Source of the DNA: Haemaphysalis longicornis
Taxonomy: Eukaryota > Arthropoda > Arachnida > Ixodida > Ixodidae
Length of the DNA stretch: 64,000 nucleotides
Assembly: GCA_013339765.2 (NCBI GenBank)
Contig: CM023449.1
Location: 105,502,417-105,566,416 of the forward strand
Direction of reading: 5' to 3'
Part shown: positions 33,107 to 43,586 of the stretch, one piece after another
How the letters are laid out: every line of letters begins with the position of its first letter
Numbering within the stretch: the stretch's first letter is position 1
Made by a program: the position numbers and the translations under genes
Notes under the pieces: model-generated
The model's database searches: none
The model's input: only the letters and a program-made list of their open reading frames with translations
What the model was told of the DNA's origin: nothing

Positions 33107-34430
33107 ATGCCGTATGGTATTTTCAACCCTCCCCCCAAACATGATCGGTCCCTGAAAAGGGGCCGCACCGAAGTCTCCTTTCCTCCCTTGCCAACAATCT
33201 CCATCCCAGAGCCAGCCAACTCTCCTAGCTACCAGATCATTGAATCTGTTGGAAAAGAAAAGCATGTTGCCTCTCCGTCCGTCTTCTTGGTAACAAAGTT
33301 CATAGAATGTATAATTGAAAAATCATACAAAGAAAATAAATAGAGAACCGGAGAACTGTTGATCGAACTCAATGACCAGCAGAAGGCAACAAATCTCCTC
33401 AGCCATACACGCTTCGCAGATCTTGACATCACGCTCACGCCCCACCGCAGCATTATTAGCTCACAGGGGCTGATCTCAGATCCTGAGCTCATGAATGAAA
33501 CCGAAACCAATCTGCTCGAGGGCCTAAAAAGTCTGGGCGTAATTGCAGTGAGGCGCATAACAATACGCAGACAAGACAAAAAAATTCCTACTAAACACCT
33601 GAGCTTAACCTATCATCGGACAACACTTCCAGAATTTATTAACGCAGCATACATTAAATGCTCAATTCGGCCGTAAATCCCTAGCCCGCAGAGCTGTTTT
33701 AAGTGTCAAAATATTTGGCACGGAACCAACTCTGCCGTGGCCGTCTGACCTTCGCATAGTGCGCCCAGCATGATTACCCATCTGACAGTTGTCAATCATC
33801 AACCGTCAACTGCGCCAACTGCCAAGGAACCAAATACCGCCTACTCCCAAAAATGTGAGAAGTTGAAACAGGAAAACCATATTATCAACGTGAAAGTCAC
33901 TGAGAACCTCGCCTTGCCAGAGGCGTGAAAAAGGTTCACCTCTTTCCCCCTGGGGAGGTACGCCGACGCAGCTCGCCGGGCGGCTGAGCGGAGTCTGGTT
34001 TCCACGGGGTCCCAGTTCAGCGAGTGTGACCTGGTCCGGCCCCCGACACCCACTGCGTTGCATCAGGCAGCCCAAGCTGTCATCAAGCCGCTTGCTGAGG
34101 CAGCAGCGGTGGTGGTGGCAACCACATCGGTTGGGGATACCGCTGCATCCACCGCTTCCTCTCCGCTGGCCCCAAGCACACGCAAGGGCACGGAGGACAT
34201 TGAGACAAAGGCAGCCGCACCGACCCCATCTTCCGCCTCACTACCTGTGCCATCTGTGCCCCGGCACTGGCAGCGCAGGCAAAGGACACCCGCAAGGATA
34301 CCAAGTCTAGGGGGCCCAGTCCGCTGGGCACCCCGTTGCATTAAGATGACGACATGGACGTCGAGCCGTTCCGGCGTGCACCACAGCCGAGAGAACGGGC
34401 TGTAACGTCCAAGTCAGTACAGAAGATCCC
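33107..34430 (+). pseudogene. I-clade LINE 2 ORF1
   Basis: Frame 33107-33343 gives a Pro-rich start. Frame 33359-33676 contains TPHRSIISSQGLISDPELM and GLKSLGVIAVRRITIRRQDK, then LSLTYHRTTLPEFINAAYIK, the conserved ORF1 block of I-type LINEs that precedes zinc knuckles. The knuckles themselves (33690-33860) are eroded: CFKC, then an NCQ-type remnant. Frame 34058-34405 is an Ala/Pro-rich C-terminal part. In intact elements this gag-like protein binds the element RNA. At least three frame changes are present. Confidence 0.7.
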
Positions 34431-34499
34431 AAAACCCTTCCAAGAGTTCAAGCCCCGGAAGTCGACACGTAAATATGGACATATTGCAATAGCTCTCAA

Positions 34500-35100
34500 C
34501 TTTAATAATGGGAACAGAAAATATCTTGCAGTGGAACTGCAGGAGCCTACCTAAATATCTTGATGATGTCTATGAATTACAGCAATCCGATCAGTCAAGT
34601 GTGATGTGTCTCCAAAAACTAATTTAAACTCCAGGCACACAAATTTCTTGAATAGGTACATGATATTTAGGAAGGACAGAGATGGCGGTGGCACTTCATC
34701 AGGTAGTGTGGCCATCATTGCCCGAAAATCCTTGGCGTGCCACACTGTCACACTACAGACCATCCTAGAGGCTGTGGCCATTCAAACCATAATTATTAAT
34801 GGGATTATAACACTAGGCTCTTTTTACATCCCTCCTGACTGTTAGCTCTCAAGCTTATATTTCGAGGGACTTGTAGATCAGTTACCTGATCGTTTGATAT
34901 TTATAGGCGACCTTAATGCGCACAATTGTATTTTGGGCTCTTCACGTACAGATGCCCGAGGTCGGCTGGTAGAAAATTCCTAACATCTTCGGGAGCGTGC
35001 CTGTTCAACAAAAAAAAGCCTACATACCATACCTTAGGAACCAATACATACCCAACTCTTGACTTGGGTATTGGTTCTGCAATTCTCTTTCCATGTATTC
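34500..35100 (+). pseudogene. I-clade LINE 2 endonuclease, 5' part of ORF2
   Basis: ORF2 begins near 34510 with an ILQWNCRSLPKYLDDVYEL-like block and continues in the frame 34606-34845 (DRDGGGTSSGSVAIIARKSL, then GIITLGSFYIPPDC). RLIFIGDLNAHN near 34895 is the catalytic GDxN block. TLGTNTYPTLDLGIGSAILF near 35030 is the motif near the domain end. At 35100 the reading stops inside ...LFPCI where LINE-C is inserted; the same Pro-Cys-Ile codons return at 38732. Stops at 34624 and 34844 show decay. Confidence 0.78.
35091..35100. repeat. Target-site duplication of LINE-C, left
   Basis: CCATGTATTC matches CCATGCATTC at 38732-38741 (9 of 10) and exactly brackets LINE-C. Confidence 0.7.
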
Positions 35101-35521
35101 AGTTTCAGTTTCAGTTTCAGTTTATTATTCGTAACAAAGTATACAATGTGTGAAGAAATATTATACAGAAAGGGGTCCCAGAGTTTGGCACTGTAATGGG
35201 ATCCCTTGTAATTTAACGAGTAGAAGAAAAAAAGAAAACTTATCAGCAGTAGCGAAAGCTATGAACAGTGTTATTCTGAGAACGCAGTAAATTAATACAA
35301 CAAAAACTATACAAGAAAAATAACAGAGAAAGTCACAGTAAAATACTGTATACAATAGTTAGCGGTAAACTCAGATTTAATATACATAAACACGGCAAAA
35401 CACTGGGAATACAGTGGGAAAGCATTTCAATACAAAACATACTGCATGCAACGATGTAAATGAATGCATTGAACTAACACTTCAAAATGTACAGAGACGA
35501 AGTTAAATAGCGTATGATTGT

Positions 35522-37415
35522 TCAGATAAGTATGATCGTAGTAATGATTTGAAGCGTGGAAGCGATAGCGCAGTTTTTTACAGTGACGGGTAAAGTGTTC
35601 CAAAATTTAATGATAGCGAATCGCACAGTCTGTGAGCCATAATTTGTGCGCACTTTTGGCAGCAAGAACTTATTCTGCAGTGCAAACCGCGTAACGTTTG
35701 GGTTAGGGAAATGATCAATGCCAATCACATAGAAGAAACTAGGAGTTTTAATTAAGCGATATGCGGTGATTCCCAAGTTGTACTTGATGAGTTCGCCTGT
35801 GCATAAAAGATTCAGCTGCAAGAAAAGGGGTGTAACGTGAGCATTGTAGGAACTGCGTGTGATGATTCGGACAGCTTGATTTTGTAGATGCTGCAGAGGA
35901 GTTACATGAGAGCGGTAAGTTAATCCCCAGGACACCATAGTGTAATTGAAGTGACTGTGGATGAAGGCGTAGTACAGGGTGATGAGAGCTTGTTGTGAAA
36001 AGTAATGGCGGGCTTTTATTAGCGCCCTGATACCATATGCAGCCTTGTTTTTTAGCGAGTTATAGTGAAAAGTGAATTTGAGGAACGGGTCTAGTTCAAC
36101 ACCTAAAAAGCTACAGTGTTGTGATGGGTAGATGGCATGTGTGTTACGTAAACAGGAGGAAAGGGTACACCGGCTCTGTTAGGGGAGCTGAATACCATAT
36201 AATGTTGTTTTCTGTGGATTAATGCATAATTTGTTTCTTCGCACCAGTCGATTAGATTTTTAAGGTCAGTATTGAGCTGTGAGGTTAGTATATCTAGGTT
36301 TACATCAGAAGCGAAAACAGTGGTGTCATCAGCATATAAGAGGCAATTATTGATGGATGATAAACAGTTGGGAAGATCATTAATATAAAGAAGGAATAAA
36401 ATTGGCCCTAAAATAGATCCTTGCGGAACGCCAATTTTATTAACGGTTGTAGGTGAAAGCACTCCCGAATACTGTCTGCTCCCGATCAAGTAAGTAACTG
36501 CGAAGTAACTGTAATGGAGGTCCAGTAATGCCATAAAATGTTAATTTCTGAAAAAGTATGTTGTGTACAATGGTATCAAATGCTTTAGTGAAATCAATAA
36601 ATACCGACCCAACAAATTTCCCCTCGTCAATTTTGGATTTTATCATGTCTGTTAAAGCAATTAAAGCAAGGTTTGTTGAATATCCCGGTCGGAAACCAAA
36701 CTGTCGCGGGGATAGTAGGTTAAATTTTTGAAGGTAACTGAAAAGACGCTTTTCTATTAATTTTTTTAGGACTTTACTGAAAAAAGGCAGAATGGAGATC
36801 GGTCGGCAGTTGGTTATTATTGTCTTATTGCCCTTTGTAAAAACCGGAACAATTTTACTCCTTTTTAATTCTTTTGGAAAGACTCCGGTCTTGAAAACTA
36901 AGTTTAAAATGTGCGCAAAAGCATCGACTATGTAGTCAAGTATTTCTTTGATGTGAAACGATGAAATTTTATCGAGACCAGGAATAGTGTTTTTGATATT
37001 TAGGATTGTGCTGCGCACTTCGCTTGGTGACGTGGGGAAGATAAATAAAGACTGCGAAATGTGGCGATAGTTATCAAGGCGACGGGTTGTTGATAGGTTA
37101 GGATGAACAGAAAAGAATGCTGAAGGCATCTGCAATATCGGCAGGGTTAGTAAACGTTTCTTCATTGTAACGTATTTCAGTAATAGCGCTTTTATTTGTG
37201 TTATTGTTCAAGAAAGAATTTATTATGCGCCATTGCTTCCCAACATTATTACCAGTTTGCGGTATCTGTTTCTCGTAGTACTCACGTTTGGCTTTTTTTA
37301 ACAGTACGCCAAGCATGTAGCAGTATTTTTTGTAGCGAGCTTTAAGTGTAACATTAAATATCTGTTTTTTCGTTTTTCTGTACAGGTTATCCTTCTTACG
37401 CATGCTCTTTAGCAA
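35522..37415 (-). pseudogene. LINE-C reverse transcriptase
   Basis: Overlapping frames 37415-37098, 37165-36440, 36534-36103 and 35938-35522 give the whole RT with few breaks. Motifs include KNTIPGLDKISSFHIKEILD, SKIVPVFTKGNKTIITNCRP, GSVFIDFTKAFDTIVHNIL (first Asp), IGVPQGSILGPILFLLYIND and CLLYADDTTVFASD (36336-36325 = YADD, intact). The C-terminal part has HVTPLQHLQNQAVRIITRSS and FAIIKFWNTLPVTVKN. The main frameshifts are near 36480 and 36010. It looks like a recently active copy. Confidence 0.87.
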
Positions 37416-37529
37416 AGATTGTGTTAACCAAGGGTTCTGTGGCGAGGAATACTTTTTTCGGCATCATATGACTGATGTAGAGGAGGATAAACATGCAGTA
37501 ATAATATATAAAGACATGGTGTACGCTAC

Positions 37530-38300
37530 CTAAGCATCCCTAATTGACATTATAGGCGACCAGTCAGAGTTAGCTATTAGGTCCAAAAATTGCGCTTTGT
37601 CAAAGACGGTTTTGGTGAATCTATTATTACGATATGACGTAGGGCAATTAAAGCGGAGTGCAATAGGGTAGTGGTCGGTGATGCCTGCGCGTATAATGAA
37701 AGCATCGGGTGGGCACAGTATGTTCGTTAAGGCATGATCAATAATAGTTCCTGTATTGTTTACACAACGAGTTGGTTGGTTAATCAGTTGTTCAAACCCA
37801 TACCCGTTAAAGCAGTTAATGTATTCTTTAACGTGCGAGCATGTGCCATCTAAGAAATTAATGTTAATGTCGCCCATTATTATCACGTTTTTGTTTTCAA
37901 GAGAGATTGAATGAAGAATCCTTTCTAGTTCGGAGCAAAAATTAGAAACCGAAGAACTTGGAGAGTGGTAGATACTACCTATTATTGTGTTTTTATCAGT
38001 AACACTAAAACTACCGCGGTTTAATTCTACCCATACGGACTCACAATCTATTACGTTTAAATTCAAGTCATCCCTTCGCTTGTACTTGGCGCTTGATAAA
38101 ACGAATATTGCCGATCCCCCGTAACTGGATGAAGTGCGGTGACAGTATTAAGGACAATATGATGGAAACGAGAACAAGTTCTTGTCGGACGCGTTCAGCC
38201 ACGTTTCGGAAACACAGATAGCTCGAATGGATGGGGAATGGAAGTTAAAAGGGAATAGAACTCGTCATGATGTTTTGGAAGACTTCGTGCGTTGAAATGA
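37530..38300 (-). pseudogene. LINE-C endonuclease
   Basis: The frame 38066-37530 contains TIIGSIYHSPSSSVSNF, NKNVIIMGDININFLD (GDxN block) and GFEQLINQPTRCV, then TIIDHALTN and GITDHYPIALRF (the TDH/SDH catalytic His region). The start of the domain is in other frames at 38300-38070 (VAHFNARSLPKHHDEFYSLL; then a SVSETWL-like block broken by a frameshift near 38200). This EEP-type nuclease would nick the target DNA. About two frame changes keep it from being intact. Confidence 0.82.
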
Positions 38301-38349
38301 GCAACAGCACAATTGATAGATGAAGTCAATTATTGAAGTTGATTAGTTT

Positions 38350-38690
38350 CGATGTATGCCATTGCCGATTTCAGGGCATGTTATTTCAGTTAGTGAATAT
38401 TCCGAGGTCTGCCTCATCACGAATCCGCAGCACTTTGCTGTCCTCGTGTTTTCTTGCCTTGATTAAGCAGTCGTCAGTCCATAAGAACTGCCATTCGTTT
38501 TCCTTTCTCAGTTTCAGTGCTTTTGCGAACAACCTTTGTTTTCAGGCGTAAGGTGCTCATTGACGTAGACAGGGCGGGGGTCAACTACGTGTATACCCAG
38601 GTCTTTTGTTTGAAGGCGGGCTTTTCGAGCCTTGCTCAGGAACTCGGCCTTTTTGGCACGTGATTGTGGTGTGGCCACTAACCCATTAGG
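38350..38690 (-). pseudogene. LINE-C ORF1, C-terminal part only
   Basis: The minus frame up to 38514 encodes FLSKARKARLQTKDLGI and PVYVNEHLTPENK. A neighbouring frame adds a KALKLRKENEWQFLWTD-type block to about 38400. These form the C-terminal nucleic-acid-binding block of CR1-type ORF1 (the VNEHLTP segment is characteristic). Upstream codons are missing because the element is 5'-truncated near 38731. A C-run at 38698-38708 lies beside the junction. Confidence 0.7.
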
Positions 38691-38731
38691 CAGTGACCCC
38701 CCCCCCCTCCCTGACATATATAGGTAAAGGC

Positions 38732-39738
38732 CCATGCATTCCATCTTCCCAGAAAAGGTACAATGATGCACGAGCTAACTGCAGTACATTCACGGGGACA
38801 TCGAAACTACACTACACAGCCATAACGCATCCACACGTAGATGAATGCGGTCAACTCCTCACGGCACACATCCTCGACGCTGCCGAAAAGTTCATTGCCC
38901 ATGCCTCTGGTGTCCCGCGCAACCAGAGAAGGCCGTGGTGGAATGAGGACTGTAGGTGGGCGCGAGAGGCCCAGAACAAGGCGTTGGGTATACTTCGTCC
39001 CTAAACCACGTCGGGTAACCTCCCATTGTTCAAGCGGGCAAAGGCGTTTGGAAAATGTGTGCGCCGAGAGGCAAAACGAGAAAGTTGGCGCCTATTTATA
39101 ACATCCATAAACTCATACACCAACCCACGAAAAGTATGGACACGAATACGCACACTCAAGGGACAACAGACACACAGCCTTCCTCTGGTCAGCACAACTG
39201 GGGACACACTCGAAGACCAGGCTGACACACTGGCACACTTCCAACACGGGTATAGTACAGCACACTAGGCAAGCACTTTCATCAAACCCAAACAATCAGC
39301 CGAAAAGAAGCCTTTACATAACAGCGACAGATACCCACATCCTCTAACCTCGAGTTTTTGCTTCATGAGCTGAGGCATGTTCTGAGTACCCCCAAGACCT
39401 CACCCGTAGGCCCTGATAACATCACATATACAATAATACAACACTTACACACAGACACTCTTGTTACACTCCTTCACCTTTACAACAAGATATGGCTTTC
39501 GGGGCACAATTCAAATTCTTGGAGGGAGGCCACAGTTGTAGCATTCCTTCAAGAAAGAAAGGACCCTTCCTCTCCTGCTAGCTATCAACCCAATGCCCTG
39601 ACCAGCTGCTTGTGCAAGCTTCTCGAGAATATGATCAACAGAAGACTCGTGTACTTCTTGGAGTACAGCGGTCTTCTCGAAAGCTGCAAGGAAGGCTTCC
39701 GGGTGGGGTGATCTACAAACGACGAACTTGCCACTCTT
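38732..39738 (+). pseudogene. I-clade LINE 2 ORF2 linker and RT N-terminal part
   Basis: The reading resumes after LINE-C with PCIPSSQKRYNDARANCSTF, continues to GVPRNQRRPWWNEDC (a conserved linker motif of I-type LINEs) and then KAFGKCVRREAKRESWRLF and NPRKVWTRIRTLKG. RT starts at LRHVLSTPKTSPVGPDNITY (39390) and runs through LLENMINRRLVYFLEYSGLL to GFRVG at about 39710. The Penelope-like element interrupts it just after ...STNDELATL. Breaks occur near 39000, 39265 and 39712. Confidence 0.8.
39728..39738. repeat. Target-site duplication of Penelope-like element, left
   Basis: TTGCCACTCTT is identical to 41369-41379. It codes LATL on the left and the matching FATL on the right of the same LINE protein. 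Confidence 0.75.
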
Positions 39739-40011
39739 ATTACTAACAGCGCAACAAAAACACGGACTTTAGCTGAGGTACACAGGACGAGCGCTGACTT
39801 TAAACTGAGCTTTTATTGAAAAAACACATATTTATACCCCACACACCTACACACACGTGCTATAAATGCACACAACAAAACAAGCGATTCATCATAGCGG
39901 TGCTATGACGCGCCACACACGCTCTACAAATTCCCCTTAAGAACACACGCACTTGAAATGATAATAAGCCCTCTCAAGCCATGACACACGTGTTGCGCCC
40001 CCAGATTACTT
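39739..40011. repeat. Penelope inverted repeat, left arm
   Basis: This arm is the reverse complement of 41062-41331 with only a few mismatches and small indels. It contains GAGCTTTTATTGAAA, whose complement gives an AATAAAAGCTC poly(A)-like signal in the other orientation. Confidence 0.9.
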
Positions 40012-40117
40012 TCTACGTTGCGTTCCTTCCCCCTTGTAAAAAATCAAGTTCCTTGGCTCACAGAGCAACCGAAGGTACGCTGACGCAATTTTCCCCCAAC
40101 CTAGCAATTTTCGCTGC

Positions 40118-41050
40118 CTACACTATCTCCCTTGTCATCTGGTCACTATGGCGCTGAATGACTTCGCTTTTGTCGAACATGGGAAAGCACTTTCCGGTGG
40201 TGCCTTTGCAATCTCGGCAGTGAATGCCTAACTGCCCTTTGACACTTGTTCGTACGTTGTTGCTATGCTCCCGGAGCCTTGTATTAAGACACCTTCCCGT
40301 CTGGCCCACGTACTTTTTTCCGCATGGCAAAGGAATCTCATAGATTACCGACTTTGCGCATGGGACGAACTTCGTTTTGTGCTCAATGGAGCACTTGAGG
40401 GAATCCTTTCTCGGGAGGTACGTCTTTTTGCAAAGGGCCCCCAGTTTGCGAGGGGCGGAAGATACCACTTGTACGTCAGCGGCATTCCCTATTTTTTTCA
40501 GCCTATGGGCTATATTATGTATGTATGAAATCACTGCAACCTTCCTTTCTTCTTTTTCCTTTTCTACCACAACCGTGGCCTCGCCCTCGCTCCGGCGGCG
40601 GTTCTTCTTCATCTCCCTCAGAACCTGCCCCGCCACAGACGTCACCACGTCATGTGGATAGCCAGAGCTATGCAGGCGCGCTTCTTGTGCATGGATGCTA
40701 TCCTGCATCCTGTGGGGGCACGATCTCCTTAGTGCATTAGTAAGGCACATCTTCACTATCGCCCTTTTCACCAGCTTGGAGTGCCCCGATGAGAAAGGAA
40801 GTAGTGGCTTATTACTGCGGGGCTCATACTGCCAGCAAACGTGGTTCTCAAAAAATTGCAGTCGCAGGTCAAGGAACCTCAAAACGTTATTCTCTGGTAC
40901 TTCATGCGTCAACGTCAACGGGTGAAAGCATTTCTGGAACACACCTAACACTTCCGGCACCTGCTCGCCACCGGGTGCACCCAAGCAGTCTAGGAACACT
41001 AAAAAATCACTAAGTAACACTCTGGGAACACTGGGAACACTTAGTGACAT
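40118..41050 (-). CDS. Penelope RT C-terminal region and GIY-YIG endonuclease
   Basis: The frame is open for 310 codons, the longest clean reading in its neighbourhood. Residues about 1-110 match the end of a Penelope RT (RFLDLRLQF, CWQYEPRSNKPLLPFSSGHS, VKRAIVKMCLTNAL). A Lys/Glu-rich linker follows (about 140-175). Residues about 233-300 form the GIY-YIG nuclease, with VIYEIPLPCGKKYVGQTGR and LNTRLREHSNNV, preceded by paired Cys/His (CSIEH, FVPCAK). This is the domain order of endonuclease-bearing Penelope elements. The catalytic RT palm is absent, so the product could not reverse-transcribe. The annotated Met is only the first in frame. Confidence 0.82.
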   Translation of the reverse strand: MSLSVPSVPRVLLSDFLVFLDCLGAPGGEQVPEVLGVFQKCFHPLTLTHEVPENNVLRFLDLRLQFFENHVCWQYEPRSNKPLLPFSSGHSKLVKRAIVKMCLTNALRRSCPHRMQDSIHAQEARLHSSGYPHDVVTSVAGQVLREMKKNRRRSEGEATVVVEKEKEERKVAVISYIHNIAHRLKKIGNAADVQVVSSAPRKLGALCKKTYLPRKDSLKCSIEHKTKFVPCAKSVIYEIPLPCGKKYVGQTGRCLNTRLREHSNNVRTSVKGQLGIHCRDCKGTTGKCFPMFDKSEVIQRHSDQMTREIV

Positions 41051-41061
41051 AGGAACACTAA

Positions 41062-41331
41062 GTAATCTGGGGGCGCAACACGTGTGTCATGGCTTGAGAG
41101 GGCTTATTATCATTTCAAGTGCGTGTGTTCTTAATGGGAATTTGTAGAGCGTGTGTGGCGCGTCATAGCACCGCTATGATGAATCGCTTGTTTTGTTGTG
41201 TGCATTTATAGCACGTGTGTTTAGGTGTGTGGGGTATAAATATGTTGTTTCAATAAAAGCTCAGTTGAAAGTCAGTGCTCGTCCTGTGTACCTCAGATAA
41301 GGTCCGTGTTTTTGTTGCGCTGTTTAGTAAT
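41062..41331. repeat. Penelope inverted repeat, right arm
   Basis: Reverse complement of 39739-40011. Another 37 bp (41332-41368) lies between it and the right target duplication and belongs to the insertion. Confidence 0.9.
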
Positions 41332-41368
41332 GCATGGATAACCAACTCGTCCAATACTGCACTTTGCT

Positions 41369-42190
41369 TTGCCACTCTTGAATCATATATCAAGGATGCG
41401 TTCGTGCAAATAATTTTGTCTTACGGTGTTTTTCGACACCAAGAAAGCCTATGACACCCCTTGGTGTTACGGCATACTTAGTGACCTCAAGTAATTCGGT
41501 GTTTCGGGTAATATGCTCAACACTCTCATTAGTACTTGTCGAAGAGAAAGTTCCGAGTGAAAGTCGGGAGTGCACTCTGCAAAGGTTCACATCCAAGAAA
41601 ACGGCTGCACCTTCTTCATAGTAAAGGTGAACTCTCTTGGGAAGGCATTGGCACCTACAATCTACTATTCCGTGTGTGAACGCGACGTTCAGATTTCCTT
41701 TAAATCATGTACTATGTCAATCTATGAACGGCAAGTCCAGCTGGGCGTGAAGCCACTTTCCAGCTGGGCTGACACGGATGGTTTTAACCTCAACCCCAGA
41801 AGAAGCTTTTGTGTTGCGTTCTCCGGGAAGCGTGTCGTCCACCCAGTTCCAGACATCACTCTTGAGAACGTGCCGATTCCTGTGAACAAGCAGCACAAGT
41901 TTTTAAAAGTTTTATTCAATGAAAAGCTTACATTTACTACTCATATAAAACAGCTCAAATACAAATGCCTAAAAACAATAACTATTCTTAAAGTTTTCTC
42001 ACACCAATCTTATGGGGCGACAAACAACACCTATTGCGCCCTTACACAGCCTTGGTGGGGTCTCGGCTTGACTACGTCCGTGTCCTGTATGGGTCAGCGA
42101 CAAAAATGGCCCTTAAAACACTGGACCGAAGTGCTACTTCTTTGTCTGCGACTCTCATGCGGCGCTTTCTGCACTAGCCCTGTCTAGCGT
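41369..42190 (+). pseudogene. I-clade LINE 2 reverse transcriptase, core and thumb
   Basis: The RT resumes with FATLESYIKDAFV, then a TVFFDTKKAYDTPW block in shifted frames (41435), the first catalytic Asp. From 41570 the frame contains VKVNSLGKALAPTIYYS. The active-site box expected as YVDD reads CERD at 41675-41686. Thumb sequence follows (VQLGVKPLSSWADTDGFNLN; IPVNKQHKFLKVLFNEKLTF), the same as in copy 1 at 9.6 kb. The enzyme is inactive. Confidence 0.8.
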
Positions 42191-42299
42191 CTATATGTCG
42201 AGCTGTTACAAATGGTGCGTGGAGCATCAGCGGGATTATATTGACTTGCTATATGCATGTAAGATTTTATCTTTCACCAAGCATCCTTTTAATGCTGCC

Positions 42300-43291
42300 A
42301 TAAACAATTCATGAAATTTACAGATCTTTTTATCAGGCCATCTATGTCCTTACCTTCCTTTCTCAGAGTGAGGGAGGGAGTTTCTGCTTTCAAGGTACAT
42401 GTTCAGACACGCACAAGACACCCATCAATCATTTATTTGCACCATGGCATCTACGTCCTATATAAAGCGACCTATCATTAACACTACCAGAAAAAAAAGG
42501 GTACCCAGGAGTGCGATTTTTCAGCACTTCCTGTTCCTGGAGGACTAGTACAGGTGCGCAGAATTCTATACCGACGCGTGCAAAACTGCTTTTACTGTCT
42601 CTTGTTCACAGCACGGACCAAATATGAGAGTTATCAGAACAATAAATTTTTATAACAGTACTTACACGGCAGAAGCGTATGGAATCTTATTTATCTCAAT
42701 TCGCATTATCAAACATAAAATTCCCAAGTCCATCGTGTACAGCGTTATGAAGGCACTGTCAACAGAAACGTCATCTAAAAACTATGTGATCACTGCTCTT
42801 TTCAAGGTACTTATCACTGCATTTTCTTCAAATCTTGAAATAGCTATAATATTGGTACCAGGGCACTGTGGAATCCCTGGCAATGAGGACGCCGATCAAA
42901 AGGCTGGTGCTGCTGCTCTCATGACTACAGTTGACATTACAACAGTACCTTACACCGACCTAAAGACACACACCACAGACAGCTTCATAACACATGGCAA
43001 TGACACTGGAGTAAACAGACAACGAACTACATGTAATAAAACCACAATTGGGACGCTACATAACTGACATAACCGACGCTACATAACTGATACACTGACG
43101 TCGCCCTGGCTAGGTTGCAGATATGCCACACACTCCCACCTGCTCACTGGAACTTCAGGACCCATGTGTAAAAGGTGTGGAAAGTTCCTATCCGAAGTCC
43201 ACATACAAATCACACGTATGGCACTTGACACAACACAAACACAAATATTTTCCTGAATTATACATACGACACATTCCGCTGCACCCATCAT
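42300..43291 (+). pseudogene. I-clade LINE 2 RNase H and zinc tail
   Basis: Near 42545-42600 an AEFYTDACKTAFTV-like block gives the first RNase H Asp. The frame 42624-43067 then has YNSTYTAEAYGILF (catalytic Glu region), a YSVMKALS block where TDSLS is expected (Asp lost), and LVPGHCGIPGNEDADQKAGA with the final Asp preserved. Near 43165-43230 CKRCGKFLSEVHIQI recalls the terminal CCHC-type finger. Both this copy and I-clade copy 1 have RNase H after RT, supporting the I-clade call. Confidence 0.78.
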
Positions 43292-43570
43292 AATTTAAAC
43301 GATGAACCAATGTTTTCTAGGTAGCGTGTTTTCTTTTACGTTTATAGCCGAGGTAATGTTTCTGCAGCTCTTGTCATAACACGTGGTATCATCCCGGCCG
43401 TATACATCAGCCATCTCTATTGTCTTTTGTTCTTTGTTTTGAGTTACTTTTACTTTTAGTCACACTTTTAGTATATACGGTCACATCAAAATTCAGTAAC
43501 TTGTTCTCTGGCGCTTTTTGGTCTTGTTGGCCTTGCGCCGTTAAGCACCAACCATCATCACCGAAATCAT

Positions 43571-43586
43571 CTATGACTTGCAGGCC
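43571..43586. repeat. Target-site duplication of I-clade LINE 2, right
   Basis: Right-hand partner of 32828-32843, directly after the ACCATCATCACCGAAATCAT tail. Confidence 0.85.

Larger units (their letters stand above)
35101..38731 (-). mobile_element. LINE-C: CR1-type LINE, 5'-truncated in ORF1
   Basis: A minus-strand LINE of about 3.6 kb with the end of ORF1, endonuclease, RT, and a tail of CTGAAA units (seen as AGTTTCAGTTTCAGTTTCAG at 35101-35120). The domains are better preserved than in LINE-A and LINE-B, and the YADD box is intact. It is inserted between endonuclease and RT coding parts of I-clade LINE 2, with a 10-bp target duplication. Confidence 0.87.
39739..41368 (-). mobile_element. 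Penelope-like element, 5'-truncated, with inverted flanking repeats
   Basis: A minus-strand ORF with the C-terminal part of Penelope-type RT and a GIY-YIG endonuclease is bracketed by about 270-bp inverted repeats (39739-40011 and 41062-41331). An 11-bp perfect target duplication flanks the whole block. Inverted terminal arrangements are known for Penelope elements. The RT palm and fingers are missing. It interrupts the RT of I-clade LINE 2. Confidence 0.87.
32844..43570 (+). mobile_element. I-clade LINE copy 2, full-length, with two nested insertions
   Basis: The element is bounded by a 16-bp target duplication. Its parts are a 5' UTR (32844-33106), ORF1 (33107-34430), the ORF2 endonuclease (34500-35100), the ORF2 linker and RT start (38732-39738), RT (41369-42190), RNase H and zinc tail (to 43291), and a 3' UTR ending in TGGCCTTGCGCC...ACCATCATC. 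LINE-C (35101-38731) and a Penelope-like element (39739-41368) interrupt it, and its own sequence resumes after each. Without them it is about 5.4 kb, the usual I-element size. Confidence 0.85.
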
